A DNA stretch of 64,000 bases, taken from the NCBI GenBank assembly GCA_947502505.1, contig CANNAE010000003.1, positions 248,001 to 312,000 on the forward strand, written 5' to 3'. This DNA comes from an uncultured Planococcus sp. GTDB taxonomy: Bacteria > Bacillota > Bacilli > Bacillales_A > Planococcaceae. Shown piece after piece: positions 34,086 through 43,078 of this stretch. A model generated the notes under the pieces. The model was not told the origin of the DNA and made no database searches. It saw nothing but the letters and a program-made list of their open reading frames with translations. How positions within the stretch are numbered: position 1 is the stretch's first letter; each line of letters opens with the position of its first letter. Position numbers and translations under genes: made by a program.

Positions 34086-34295
34086 AAGAACCTCCTTGTT
34101 CAAGAGAACTTGTTTGAATGTTTACCATGAATAAAAAAACTTCTATTTGCCCACCAATAAATTGTGTTTCCAAATATTGTACATATACCCTACAATAGGA
34201 ATGTATAGGGCGTAAAGGGATAACTTCAAATAGTGATAAAAGATTGTTCATGTTTTTGACTCACGGAAAAAGTATTTATGAAGAGGTGGGGGATA

Positions 34296-35327
34296 TTGAA
34301 GAAAAGCCTGGGCATCATCTTGTTAAGTTTGGCAATGGTTTCCTCGGCATGTTCAGAGGAGCTTGTGGAAACTGAGGGTTCAGCCAATACGGCTGTAAAA
34401 ACCGAAACTACATCTGAAAATCAAGACGAACAAGTGCCTTTACTTGAACCGGCTATCGTGGAAGTCGGAGACCAAAAAATCAATGTGTTTTCCTATTACC
34501 GTTCGTTTGACCACTACTTACAGTTAGCAAAGAAAGATGCTGATTCGCTGGAGGCGTCTTACGAACAAACTGTGATAGAACCATTCCAAAACAATGCTTT
34601 TGGGAAAGAGGAGAGCACAGAAGAAATAGAGTATTGGTTTTACGCGCCTCCTAAAGACATTATTCCGTTGCAGAGCGAACTCCAAGCATTATCCGATCGA
34701 GAAGAGCCTCTGCATATAGCAATCGAAGAGGCTTTAAAGAAATCTGCGGAAATGCTGCCTGGAAGTGACAAGACCGTACATGTTTTTCCGGCGAATCCTG
34801 CATATACACATGGGAAGACAGAGGAACTAAATCCTTTAGGAGTTGCACTAGAGCAGGATGTGATGGTGCTATTTGTCACTCCAATTCTTCTTGAAGAAGA
34901 ATTGCAACATACCATCGCCCATGAATACTTTCACACGGTTGATATGGAGAGAGGGACAGCGGAAGATCCAGCCACTCTTACCTTATTGGAAGCTGCAGTG
35001 ATGGAAGGAAAAGCTGAAGCTTTTGCGGAAACTATTTACCCTGAATCTAAACTGGATTGGATAGCCGAGGCAGATGAAAAAATTACAGAAGAAACCAAAA
35101 TGCTGTTTCTAAAAGAGAAAGATTCGGCGGAAGTTGAAGTATGGAACGACTTTTATTATGGCAATGCCGTTACCGAAGTGCCTATCTTCGCGAGTCACAT
35201 GAGCGGGTATGAGATTATGCAAAAGTTTTTAAAGCTGCACCCCAATACGCCAGTTGAGGAATGGCTGGACTTGACTGCAGAAGAGATTTTAGCAGGAAGT
35301 GAGTATGCGGAACCGGCATCAAACTAA
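34296..35327 (+). CDS. DUF2268-type zinc metalloprotease lipoprotein
   Basis: A 343-residue lipoprotein whose signal peptide ends in the lipobox SSAC near residue 19. It has a Thr/Glu-rich linker and a DUF2268-like domain carrying HEYFHTVD near residue 208, an HExxH zinc site, with the likely third ligand glutamate in VMEGKAEAFAE about 35 residues later. TTG 34296 is preferred because GAGGTGGGG lies 6 bases upstream; ATG 34278 is also possible. Related Bacillus proteins are predicted extracytoplasmic Zn-dependent proteases of unknown substrate. It is monocistronic, ending at the hairpin near 35424. Confidence 0.82.
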   Translation: MKKSLGIILLSLAMVSSACSEELVETEGSANTAVKTETTSENQDEQVPLLEPAIVEVGDQKINVFSYYRSFDHYLQLAKKDADSLEASYEQTVIEPFQNNAFGKEESTEEIEYWFYAPPKDIIPLQSELQALSDREEPLHIAIEEALKKSAEMLPGSDKTVHVFPANPAYTHGKTEELNPLGVALEQDVMVLFVTPILLEEELQHTIAHEYFHTVDMERGTAEDPATLTLLEAAVMEGKAEAFAETIYPESKLDWIAEADEKITEETKMLFLKEKDSAEVEVWNDFYYGNAVTEVPIFASHMSGYEIMQKFLKLHPNTPVEEWLDLTAEEILAGSEYAEPASN

Positions 35328-35423
35328 TCAAAATTTATTTAAAGTTTGTCCGTAAATCGGATTTTTAATTATCGTTGCAAAGTCAATAAGAAGTCTGTTG
35401 GCAAGTAAGAATAGACAATAAGT

Positions 35424-35456
35424 GAAGAAGCTCATTTAAGGGCTTCTTTTTTTTGC
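35424..35456 (+). terminator. Intrinsic terminator
   Basis: GAAGAAGC pairs with GCTTCTT, followed by a run of eight Ts. Confidence 0.75.
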
Positions 35457-35737
35457 GGAAAAGAATGGCTTTCCTGAAAATTACTAACTGAATTTTCCTT
35501 CCAGCTATTGCGTATTTTTGGATTGAAACTTATAGTAAAATTGATGCAGATAGTTTTTTGAAATATATAACAATTAAAAGAGATACTTACACAGAGCATC
35601 AATTTTTTGAAATTATAGCGATCGACTAGAACTCCATTATGTTTACAGCTTTAGTGCACACCTAGAGGAAATACTTAGATTCGTTGATACAAAAGAATAA
35701 AGCTTCGGCTACTACTATTTGGGGAGAGTGGGCGTTT
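35457..35737. other. AT-rich leader before the TPP enzyme
   Basis: No gene recognised. The only clear signal is the GGGGAGAG site at 35721-35728 that sets the start of the next gene. Confidence 0.4.
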
Positions 35738-37378
35738 ATGAAAGCGGTTCGCGGTGTTTTGGAATATTTAGAGGAAAATGGCGTTAAGTATATCTTTGGG
35801 ATCCCGGCAGGTTCGGTCAATGCATTTTACGATCAGTTATTGGATTTTCCTGCAATGACTCCGATCGTCACGAAGCATGAAGGGGCCGCTTCTTATATGG
35901 CCGCTTCCTACGCAAAGTATTCGCGGGAGTTGAGTGTTTGCATCGGCAGCAGCGGCCCTGGAGGCACGAATCTATTGACTGGGGCGGCTAATGCGATGCG
36001 CGAGCATTTGCCGATCTTGTTTCTCACTGGGGCGGTGCCGGTCAGTACGATGGGCTTGAATGCGTCACAAGAACTGGATGCACAGTCGCTTTTTCAATCG
36101 ATCACCAAGTATAGTGTGACGGTATTGAAGCCAGAGAATTTATTGGCTGAGGTTGCCAAAGCGACACAGATCGCGCTGTCTGGTGTCCCAGGCCCGGTCC
36201 ATGTGGCAATGCCGATCGATGTGCAAATGGGGAATATCGAACAACTGCCGATTCCGAAGCTCGAAATCGAGCGGCATGCCCCAATCTCCGCTGAACAAGT
36301 AAAGCGAGTAGCTGATCGGTTGATGCAGAAGAAAAAAGGGTTCATCTTTGCGGGGCAAGGGGTGCGTCATTCAGTGGCTCAAGTCATCGAACTGGCCGAA
36401 TTGCTCGATTGGCCGATTGTTGCAACGCCTGTAGCTAAGGGGCTGTTCCGGGAAGACCATCCGCTTTTTTCAGGCGTGTTCGGTTTTGCCGGCAACGAGA
36501 AAACCTCCTTGCTGGTGAACGAAGGCGATGCAGAGACATTGCTGGTACTGGGGTCGAGTCTAGGGGAAACCGCCACCAGCAACTACAACCCAAACCTGGC
36601 AAAAGACCGGTTTATGATCCAACTGGACTTTGACGAAACTGTTTTCGACCGGAAATATCCCGTCAATATTTCAGTGCACGGGGACATGTCTGATGGTTTA
36701 TCCAAAATTATTGACGAACTCAAAGACAGAGGACTGACAAGACCCGAGACCGTAAAACTAGTGGAGAGTGATCTGGAGACGGAGCGGGACGCAGAATACA
36801 ATACGAAGAACGTCTTACTGAAGTTGCAGGAATTGTTGCCGGCTTCTACACGCTATACAATTGATATCGGCGAATTTATGGCCTATGTGATTCATGATAT
36901 GGACGTTTTGGAAGAAGACACTTTTGATATCAACGTCCATTTCGGGGCTATGGGGAGCGGGCTGAGCGCAGCAATCGGCTCGACGCTGGCTGAACCTGAT
37001 CGGCCGGTCGTGGCACTGACGGGCGATGGTTGTTTCTTCATGCACGGCATGGAGATCCTCACCGCTAAAGAATACAATCTGCCTGTTTTGTTCGTCGTCA
37101 TGAATAATGCACGCTTAGGGATGGTTTACCAGGGGCATACTTTGCAATATAAACGCTCGCATCCATCTTTCGAGCAAGAGCCAGTCAATATTGCGGCAAT
37201 GGCTGAAGCCTTGAATATCCCGAACTTCCGCGTAGATGATTTGGACGATTTGTCTCAAAATATGCTGGACGCATTAACCGGCTTGAACGGCCCTGCCATT
37301 TTAGAAGTGGCTTTAGTTGATAATAATATCCCGCCAATGGGGGACCGAGTGAAGTTTCTTTCTTCTTTCGGTAAATAG
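35738..37378 (+). CDS. TPP-dependent enzyme, pyruvate oxidase / acetolactate synthase-like
   Basis: A 546-residue member of the POX/AHAS family of thiamine-diphosphate enzymes. The N-terminal domain has the catalytic glutamate in VTKHEGAASYMAASYAK near residue 48, with GSSGPGGTNLLTG near 75. The middle domain (about 185-330) is of the FAD/ADP-binding type seen in pyruvate oxidase. The C-terminal TPP-binding motif starts TGDGCFFMHG near 428 and ends in NN about 27 residues later. ATG 35738 is chosen for its GGGGAGAG site; in-frame codons at 35684 and later have none. The product could be acetyl-phosphate, acetate or acetolactate. No small AHAS subunit adjoins, which argues against branched-chain synthesis. 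Confidence 0.85.
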   Translation: MKAVRGVLEYLEENGVKYIFGIPAGSVNAFYDQLLDFPAMTPIVTKHEGAASYMAASYAKYSRELSVCIGSSGPGGTNLLTGAANAMREHLPILFLTGAVPVSTMGLNASQELDAQSLFQSITKYSVTVLKPENLLAEVAKATQIALSGVPGPVHVAMPIDVQMGNIEQLPIPKLEIERHAPISAEQVKRVADRLMQKKKGFIFAGQGVRHSVAQVIELAELLDWPIVATPVAKGLFREDHPLFSGVFGFAGNEKTSLLVNEGDAETLLVLGSSLGETATSNYNPNLAKDRFMIQLDFDETVFDRKYPVNISVHGDMSDGLSKIIDELKDRGLTRPETVKLVESDLETERDAEYNTKNVLLKLQELLPASTRYTIDIGEFMAYVIHDMDVLEEDTFDINVHFGAMGSGLSAAIGSTLAEPDRPVVALTGDGCFFMHGMEILTAKEYNLPVLFVVMNNARLGMVYQGHTLQYKRSHPSFEQEPVNIAAMAEALNIPNFRVDDLDDLSQNMLDALTGLNGPAILEVALVDNNIPPMGDRVKFLSSFGK

Positions 37379-37659
37379 GGAATAATTTCTGCAGGGACAG
37401 CTCGACCATGAATCAATAAGGCTTAGGCAAGAAGGTGCTGGTTTTGAGCATCTTCTTTTTTATTCCGTGGAGATACTAAGGGGGGAAGCAGTGCTAATGA
37501 AATTCCCCCTATTGTTCCAGAAAAATGTAAGGTACAATTTAATTAACAAATTTTTCTATATATTGAATGAAGTTTACTATTCAAGTGCTCTAATCGAAAA
37601 GATGGAGCTACACTTGAATTCCGGTTATCAAATGTACGAGGAAAGGAAGAGATACCTTA
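37379..37659. other. Intergenic region
   Basis: Contains no gene I can support. A weak hairpin-like GCTTAGGCAAGAAGGTGC segment follows the TPP enzyme. A plus-strand frame at 37467 runs into the hydrolase gene out of frame and is rejected. Confidence 0.4.
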
Positions 37660-38370
37660 ATGATTTTGCATTCAGTAGAAGTGGGGACAGGAGAGCCGAT
37701 TGTATTCTTGCACACAGGGCTGCAGACGGGCATGACGGACTTTGAATACCAAAGAGAATTCTTTAAAGATTCATTTCGGGTGATACTGCCTGATTTGCGG
37801 GGGCATGGCCAATCCATCAATAACGATTTGTCTAATTTTTTTGAGGACGCGGCGGGGGACCTATTGGATACATTGGAGAAAAAAGAAATGAGCTCTATTC
37901 ATATCGTCGGTGCTTCATTGGGCGCGTTGGTTGGGCTGTTTTTTGCTAAGAGGTTCCCCGAAAAAGTCAAAAGCTTGACGCTATCCGGTATAACACCGGG
38001 AAAACCTGAGAATTGGAACCAGATGCACAAGGAAGATGTAGCAGTTCAAACTCAGCTCCTCCAAAATGAAGAAGCCATTCATCACTTCGATCAATTGCAC
38101 GCAGCCGATTGGAAACAGTTTCTGTACATGGCGCGAAACGGCGAATGGTATCCATTTGAAGAAACAAAAGATTTAGCGGGGATCCGTTCACCTATCTTGC
38201 TCATTGTTGGAGAAGGGAACCCTAACGAGACAACAGGGGCGATGGCTTACCGTTCCATGCATGAAAATGTTCATGTTTCGATTATTCCCTTTGCCTCGCA
38301 TTTAGTTCATATGGAACAACCCAAACTCTATAGCGAAGTGTTGAAGCTGTTTCTTAAAGGCATTTCTTAA
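37660..38370 (+). CDS. Alpha/beta hydrolase
   Basis: A 236-residue alpha/beta-hydrolase-fold protein. The strand-turn motif PIVFLHTGLQTGM is near residue 15 (oxyanion region), DLRGHGQS near 46, the nucleophile elbow GASLGAL with Ser near 87, and a late histidine in FASHLVHMEQP near 215; the acid residue probably lies after LLIVGEGNP. ATG 37660 follows AAAGGAAGAG. The reaction is unknown: esterase, lipase or C-C hydrolase. The following small genes are on the same strand but separated by gaps and their own ribosome binding sites. Confidence 0.82.
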   Translation: MILHSVEVGTGEPIVFLHTGLQTGMTDFEYQREFFKDSFRVILPDLRGHGQSINNDLSNFFEDAAGDLLDTLEKKEMSSIHIVGASLGALVGLFFAKRFPEKVKSLTLSGITPGKPENWNQMHKEDVAVQTQLLQNEEAIHHFDQLHAADWKQFLYMARNGEWYPFEETKDLAGIRSPILLIVGEGNPNETTGAMAYRSMHENVHVSIIPFASHLVHMEQPKLYSEVLKLFLKGIS

Positions 38371-38414
38371 TTCAGGTGACTTTATGGGCTGGTATGAGGG
38401 AGGGAATAAAAAAC

Positions 38415-38576
38415 ATGGCAAAAATAATCCATAAGGACAATCAAGAGAATGTTTATGTGTTCATCGCGCTTAATGTCCTTTCCATCATTACATTCCGCCA
38501 AATAACAATAATTGAACGAAAAAGAAAAGAAATCACAGCGGCTTTGATGGAGCCTTATGATCCTAATATTTTATGA
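38415..38576 (+). CDS. Small hypothetical protein
   Basis: A 53-residue protein with a hydrophobic central segment (VYVFIALNVLSIITF, residues 12-26) and a basic C-terminal half. ATG 38415 follows GAGGGAGGG by 9 bases, the best start signal in the frame. It is not recognised. It opens a series of four small or secreted proteins on the plus strand. Confidence 0.4.
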   Translation: MAKIIHKDNQENVYVFIALNVLSIITFRQITIIERKRKEITAALMEPYDPNIL

Positions 38577-38664
38577 GTACAGAAGATTTGTGAGCGCGAA
38601 TTAGAGATTTTTTGTAGTCAACGCGTAATAAAGGGGTAATGGTGAAATGTTAGGAGGGATTCCA

Positions 38665-38832
38665 ATGGCCGAATTTTTAACATCACTGCTGTTCACTTTT
38701 GTCGTTTTATTGGTGATTTTTTCTGTGGTGTATAAGTTCTTGCTGCCAGAAAAGAAAATAATGAATATAAAAAATTTGTCGATCATCCTGGGACAGGCAT
38801 TTATTATCACGTTCATGTTGACATTGATTTAG
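38665..38832 (+). CDS. Small hypothetical membrane protein
   Basis: A 55-residue protein with two hydrophobic helices (residues 4-24 and 36-54) linked by LLPEKKIMNIK. ATG 38665 has AGGAGGG 7 bases upstream; an earlier ATG at 38647 lies before that site. No family recognised. The next gene starts 43 bp downstream. Confidence 0.5.
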   Translation: MAEFLTSLLFTFVVLLVIFSVVYKFLLPEKKIMNIKNLSIILGQAFIITFMLTLI

Positions 38833-38875
38833 CTCGGGTTCATTGATAAGCAGGCCAATTGAAGGGAATGGTTCT

Positions 38876-39325
38876 TTGAAAAGCTTCAAAACGATAGTTC
38901 TTGGCATTTGTCTCGCGTTGACCTTAGCAGCTTGCGATCAGGCCGTTTGGTACGATACAAAAGAAGAGGCAATAGAAAATGGGCTGGAAGACAAAGCGCG
39001 TGGTGTCACGGTGGAAGAATATAAAGGCGAAACGATTGTATTGTATGAGTACGAAGGGGCTTTAGGGGCGGCAAGTATTACAGAAAGTGAAAAGGGCTAT
39101 CATTGGTACAGAAGTGCTCCTTATCACGGATTTGACGCCCCAGGAGACCTTCCTTATGCAACAGGAGGTTTCACATTTGAAACAGAAGCAGGAGTAGAAG
39201 TTACCATCTTATACGGAACAATTTTTGATCCCATGATGGACATTAATGAGGTAGCCAGCCGTGAAGAGTTAACTGAAGTGACAATGCTGGATGAGTCCGA
39301 TCTCTTTTATACTTTGCTTGAATAA
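38876..39325 (+). CDS. Hypothetical lipoprotein
   Basis: A 149-residue lipoprotein. The start TTG 38876 is inferred from GAAGGGA 8 bases upstream and gives a perfect signal peptide (MKSFKTIVLGICLALTLAAC) with Cys20. The mature part begins DQAVWYDTKEEAIENGLED, a pattern I associate with small Bacillales lipoproteins, and contains alternating polar and hydrophobic strands (GETIVLYEYEGALGAASI; GVEVTILYGTIFD). The function is unknown. Confidence 0.65.
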   Translation: MKSFKTIVLGICLALTLAACDQAVWYDTKEEAIENGLEDKARGVTVEEYKGETIVLYEYEGALGAASITESEKGYHWYRSAPYHGFDAPGDLPYATGGFTFETEAGVEVTILYGTIFDPMMDINEVASREELTEVTMLDESDLFYTLLE

Positions 39326-39363
39326 GCTTGAGCAGGCCAATATGTTTTTTGGGGGGGGAGTCG

Positions 39364-39537
39364 ATGATTTCTATTCTGAAAGTAGTCAGTCTCATTTTAT
39401 TGTTGTCACCTGCGCTGTTGATTTACACAGAGACGGCAAGCATACCGATTGCCGTAATTCTATTCCTGGTTGGCGCATTGCTCTATGCGTATACCCTCAG
39501 TAAAAAGCGCGATCGGCATTTTCAAAAGCCTCGCTAA
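39364..39537 (+). CDS. Small hypothetical membrane protein
   Basis: A 57-residue protein with two hydrophobic helices (about residues 3-20 and 26-46) and a basic tail (SKKRDRHFQKPR). ATG 39364 sits just behind a GGGGGGGAG site. It is the last of the small-protein series, ending 40 bp before a strong terminator. No family recognised. Confidence 0.5.
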   Translation: MISILKVVSLILLLSPALLIYTETASIPIAVILFLVGALLYAYTLSKKRDRHFQKPR

Positions 39538-39577
39538 AAATACAGTCAGTAAATGAAATTAAATCACCTATAAATTA

Positions 39578-39617
39578 AAGCGCTGAATCAATCACAAAAT
39601 TGATTCAGCGCTTTTTA
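39578..39617 (+). terminator. Intrinsic terminator
   Basis: Perfect 16-bp stem AAAGCGCTGAATCAAT/ATTGATTCAGCGCTTT with a T tail. Confidence 0.92.
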
Positions 39618-39800
39618 TTAATTTTCTGTAATTTTTGCTAAATTACGTTGACGCTGCAGAAAGCATTCTGTAAAGTTGAAAACGGTGGTAGAAAAAACTG
39701 TAAATTATAATAATTGAATCTCAATAATTTACAGAAAAACAATGACCACATCCAGTAAGGCAGAACAAAGGGCTTTTACTAAAAGGAGGATGACAGGAAG

Positions 39801-41102
39801 ATGAATAACAGCATATGGAACAAATCAGCAAAGGCGTTATTGGCAGTAGGTTTAGTCGCAAGCTTTGGGGTGCCAACTTCACAGACGGCGGTTGAGGCAG
39901 CTGCCCCGGCAAGTGACTTATTTATTTCGGAATACATAGAAGGCAGCAGCTTCAATAAAGCGATTGAAATCTATAACGGAACCGGGACTTCTGTTAATTT
40001 GAGCCCTTATTCACTATCGCTGTATACCAATGGCAGCGCGTCCTCGCAAAGCGAAATGGCACTTTCCGGTACTGTCGCAAGCGGTGATACGTTCGTCGTT
40101 TATCATAGCGGCGCAAATGCGGCGATTCAAAGCAAAGGCGATCTGCAAAATAACAGTGTCGTCAATTTCAATGGCGATGACGCATTGGTTCTGGAGAAGT
40201 CCGGCGCCGCAATCGATTCGATTGGCCAAGTGGGGGCGCGTATTGACAACTTGAAAGACGTCACGCTGGTCCGCAATCCGGATATTCAGTCTGGCGATAG
40301 TATAGTGAATAATTCATTCAATCCTTCAGCTGAATGGACGGCGTACCCAAGTGATACGGTGGGATACCTAGGAAGCCATACGATGGAGTCTGGCGGAACC
40401 CCCGTTCCGGATCCTGATCCAACCGTGGATGGCTATTACGAGACTGCCGATGGTTTACAAGGCGAGTCATTAAAAGCGGAGCTCCATGAAATCATCGATG
40501 GCCATACGGAACTCAGTTATTCACAAGTATGGGACGCATTGAAAGTTACTGATGAAGACCCGAACAACTCGAATAACGTCTTGTTATTATATACAGGCGA
40601 GTCGCGTTCGAAATCCTTGAACGGCGGCAATGTTGGCGACTGGAACCGCGAACACACATGGGCGAAGTCTCACGGTAACTTCGGGACGGCAATGGGAGCA
40701 GGCACAGATATCCATCATTTGCGCCCGACTGATGTACAAGTGAACGGCCTGCGCGGCAATTTGGACTTTGATTACGGTGGCAGTACTGTGAGTGGCTGCG
40801 ACGGCTGCTTGCGCACATCGACTTCTTGGGAGCCGCCAAATGAAGTGAAAGGCGATGTCGCCCGGATGCTGTTTTATATGGCGGTCCGTTATGAATCAGG
40901 CGATGGCGTGGATTTAGAGCTGAATAACTTCGTGAATAATGGCTCAACGCCTTACCATGGCAAGATCTCGGTGTTGCTCGAGTGGCATGAGCAAGATCCG
41001 GTCAGCGCTTGGGAACAGCAACGCAACGAAAAAATCGAGGACATCCAAGGCAACCGCAACCCGTTCGTCGATCATCCAGAATGGGCGGAATCAATCTGGT
41101 AG
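39801..41102 (+). CDS. Secreted endonuclease I-family nuclease with lamin-tail domain
   Basis: A 433-residue secreted protein. The signal peptide covers residues 1-34 (cleavage near VEAAAPA). Residues about 38-190 form a lamin-tail domain (SDLFISEYIEGSSFNKAIEI; NGDDALVLEKSG). A Pro/Asp linker (TPVPDPDPTVDG) leads to an endonuclease I domain. Its catalytic beta-beta-alpha-metal motif is WNREHTWAKSHG near 283, with DIHHLRPTD near 303, plus a CDGC pair near 333. Such enzymes (Bacillus BsnA/YhcR group) degrade extracellular DNA and RNA for nutrient or biofilm use. The ATG follows AAAAGGAGGATG. Confidence 0.9.
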   Translation: MNNSIWNKSAKALLAVGLVASFGVPTSQTAVEAAAPASDLFISEYIEGSSFNKAIEIYNGTGTSVNLSPYSLSLYTNGSASSQSEMALSGTVASGDTFVVYHSGANAAIQSKGDLQNNSVVNFNGDDALVLEKSGAAIDSIGQVGARIDNLKDVTLVRNPDIQSGDSIVNNSFNPSAEWTAYPSDTVGYLGSHTMESGGTPVPDPDPTVDGYYETADGLQGESLKAELHEIIDGHTELSYSQVWDALKVTDEDPNNSNNVLLLYTGESRSKSLNGGNVGDWNREHTWAKSHGNFGTAMGAGTDIHHLRPTDVQVNGLRGNLDFDYGGSTVSGCDGCLRTSTSWEPPNEVKGDVARMLFYMAVRYESGDGVDLELNNFVNNGSTPYHGKISVLLEWHEQDPVSAWEQQRNEKIEDIQGNRNPFVDHPEWAESIW

Positions 41103-41196
41103 GAGAGCTTGAGTTGCATGCCTCTTAAGCAAGGCATGGCAATCATGTATATCGAAAGCGATAGTAAGCAATGCTGATGCAAAAGAATACTACAGC

Positions 41197-41236
41197 AAAA
41201 ATCCCCGCAGCCTTCTAGAGGAACTGCGGGGATTTT
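41197..41236. terminator. Intrinsic terminator candidate
   Basis: AAAATCCCCGCAG pairs with CTGCGGGGATTTT around a 13-nt loop, 95 bp after the nuclease. The T tract is short on the plus strand and longer on the minus strand. Confidence 0.65.
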
Positions 41237-41431
41237 GGGTATGCAGAGCAAGGCGCCGAATAGGAACCACATCGTCTCACCTCCAGAAGAGAAAGAATAA
41301 ATGAACATTAGAGCTATGTCTTTATTGAAATAAATAACTGAAAATACCGATTTTTGAAACTTTATACAAGCGGAAACGTACTATAAGGCAACGAAGTGTA
41401 AAGAAAAACAGATGCGAAAGGGGAGATTATT

Positions 41432-41620
41432 ATGCATTGGATGATGTGGATTTTCTGGGGGTTTTTTGGAGCTTTGTTTATCGGGAGTTATATTGTGGAC
41501 CGATTGACCAAAAAGAAATACAGCTTAGACCGGAAAGGCAATACCTTGAACCAAGATTCAGCTAAAGCAGATGCGCTAAGGCAAGCCGGACGCAATAATA
41601 ATGAATCGGGCATGTTTTAA
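41432..41620 (+). CDS. Small hypothetical membrane protein
   Basis: A 62-residue protein with one N-terminal helix (residues 3-24, WMMWIFWGFFGALFIGSYIV) and a hydrophilic, basic C-terminal half (DRLTKKKYSLDRKGN). The ATG lies behind GAAAGGGGAG. No family recognised. It stands alone between the nuclease and the S-box leader. Confidence 0.55.
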   Translation: MHWMMWIFWGFFGALFIGSYIVDRLTKKKYSLDRKGNTLNQDSAKADALRQAGRNNNESGMF

Positions 41621-41699
41621 CTTCAACAACTGAAAGCGTAAATGAAACTGAAAAAAGAAAATAAAGCATAGTAGACTTATAGGTTTTTAGAAAAAGTGA

Positions 41700-41729
41700 T
41701 TGACAATGATGATGGCGAACTATTATGAT
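41700..41729 (+). promoter_or_regulatory. Promoter of the S-box sulfonate operon
   Basis: Perfect TTGACA (41700-41705) and TATGAT (41724-41729) with 18-bp spacing, placed about 17 bp before the SAM aptamer. Confidence 0.75.
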
Positions 41730-41745
41730 TAGTACAAATTTAATA

Positions 41746-41853
41746 TTCTTATCGAGAGAAGCCGAGGGACTGGCCCGTTGACGCTTCAGCAACCTCTGAC
41801 AATTGTCAGGAAGGTGCTAACTCCAGCAAGGATTTATTCTTGAGAGATAAGAG
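41746..41853 (+). promoter_or_regulatory. SAM riboswitch (S-box)
   Basis: The conserved S-box order is clear: TTCTTATCGAGAGAAGCCGA, GAGGGACTGGCCC, CAGCAACCTCTGACAATTG, AGGAAGGTGCTAACTCC, and the closing TTGAGAGATAAGAG that completes P1. It is followed by a terminator and the ssu genes, so high SAM should stop sulfonate uptake when methionine is plentiful. Confidence 0.97.
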
Positions 41854-41877
41854 CAGCAATATCGTTTCGGAATGCGG

Positions 41878-41919
41878 TAGCCTCTTTTCTCATGTTTATT
41901 GAGAATAGGGGCTTTTTTT
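41878..41919 (+). terminator. S-box expression-platform terminator
   Basis: TAGCCTCTTTTCTCA pairs imperfectly with TGAGAATAGGGGCT and is followed by a T run, 25 bp after the SAM aptamer. Confidence 0.85.
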
Positions 41920-42034
41920 ATTGCTTGATCAAAGATAAATATCTTGGGAAAGAGGTGGAACTTTTCGGTCAAGGATTACAGGTTAGGGATTATTGTCGAA
42001 TCAAACGGCATTTTAAAAATTGGGGGAATAAAAA

Positions 42035-43078
42035 ATGAAAACATCACCATCTGTCAATCTCATAAGGCTCTTCACTATATTTACTATTTTTGCAGGGCTG
42101 GCCGTCGCAGCAGGCTGTTCTTCTAATGCACAGTCGACTGGCGAATCACCCGAAACTATCCGGTTGGACTATGCATATTACTCGCCTGCAAGCCTTGTAT
42201 TAAAGGAATTTGGCTGGCTGGAAGAAGAGTTAGAAGATCAGGGAATCGCAGTGGAATGGGTATTGAGCCAAGGAAGCAACAAGGCTTTGGAATTTCTGAA
42301 CAGCGGAAGCGTTGACTTTGGTTCAACTGCTGGAGCCGCAGCACTGATGTCCAAAGCGAATGGAGCGCCGATCAAAAACGTGTATCTTTTCTCTAAACCT
42401 GAATGGACGGCGCTGGTCACGAATGCAGGCTCTGGAATCGATTCTGTAGAAGATCTCAAAGGCAAGAAAATAGCGGCGACGCTCGGAACCGATCCGTATA
42501 TCTTCTTGCTTCGTTCATTGGCAAATGCCAATGTTTCACCAGATGAAGTGGAAATCGTGAACTTGCAGCATGGCGATGGGGCTTCTGCTTTATCTTCCAA
42601 TCAAGTAGACGCATGGGCAGGACTGGATCCGCACATGGCAAGAGTCGAAACGGAATCTGGTGGTGAGCTGTTTCACCGGAATGCGGATTTAAATACGTAT
42701 GGCTTTTTGAATGTTCGGGAGCAATTCGCGAAAGAACATCCTGAATACGTAGATCGTGTCATTGCGGCGTATGAAAAGGCGAGAAAATGGATTTTGGAAA
42801 ACCCGGATGAAACAGCTGAAATCCTGGCGGAAGAAGCGGGAATCAGCGTCGAGATTGCGGCTATTCAATTGGAAAGAACGGACTTTTCCAACCCGATTCC
42901 AGGCAATGCCCAACGCGATGCATTAAATGAAGCCGGCAAGGTGTTGCAGGAAGGGGAAGTCATTAAGCCGGGAGTCGATATCGAGGCGACGACTGATTCA
43001 TTGATCGATCCATCTTTTGCGGAAGAAACAATTGAACTTGAAGAAGGGAGTGGGCAGGATGACGAAGTATCAAAGTGA
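42035..43078 (+). CDS. ssuA: Aliphatic sulfonate ABC transporter substrate-binding lipoprotein
   Basis: A 347-residue lipoprotein (lipobox AAGC near residue 28) of the SsuA/NitT/TauA family. It begins its mature domain with IRLDYAYYSPASLVLKEFGW and continues with SGSVDFGSTAGAAALMSKANG near residues 90-110 and DAWAGLDPHMARVE near 192, the ligand-contact region. It should capture alkanesulfonates as a sulfur source. The ATG follows TGGGGGAA. It is under S-box control and overlaps the permease gene by 20 bp. Taurine or another sulfonate could be the true ligand. Confidence 0.88.
   Translation: MKTSPSVNLIRLFTIFTIFAGLAVAAGCSSNAQSTGESPETIRLDYAYYSPASLVLKEFGWLEEELEDQGIAVEWVLSQGSNKALEFLNSGSVDFGSTAGAAALMSKANGAPIKNVYLFSKPEWTALVTNAGSGIDSVEDLKGKKIAATLGTDPYIFLLRSLANANVSPDEVEIVNLQHGDGASALSSNQVDAWAGLDPHMARVETESGGELFHRNADLNTYGFLNVREQFAKEHPEYVDRVIAAYEKARKWILENPDETAEILAEEAGISVEIAAIQLERTDFSNPIPGNAQRDALNEAGKVLQEGEVIKPGVDIEATTDSLIDPSFAEETIELEEGSGQDDEVSK

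Noticed and set aside
37467..37745. 92-codon plus-strand frame overlapping the start of the alpha/beta hydrolase
   Set aside because: It overlaps a better-supported gene out of frame, and the end reads as a shifted copy of the hydrolase.
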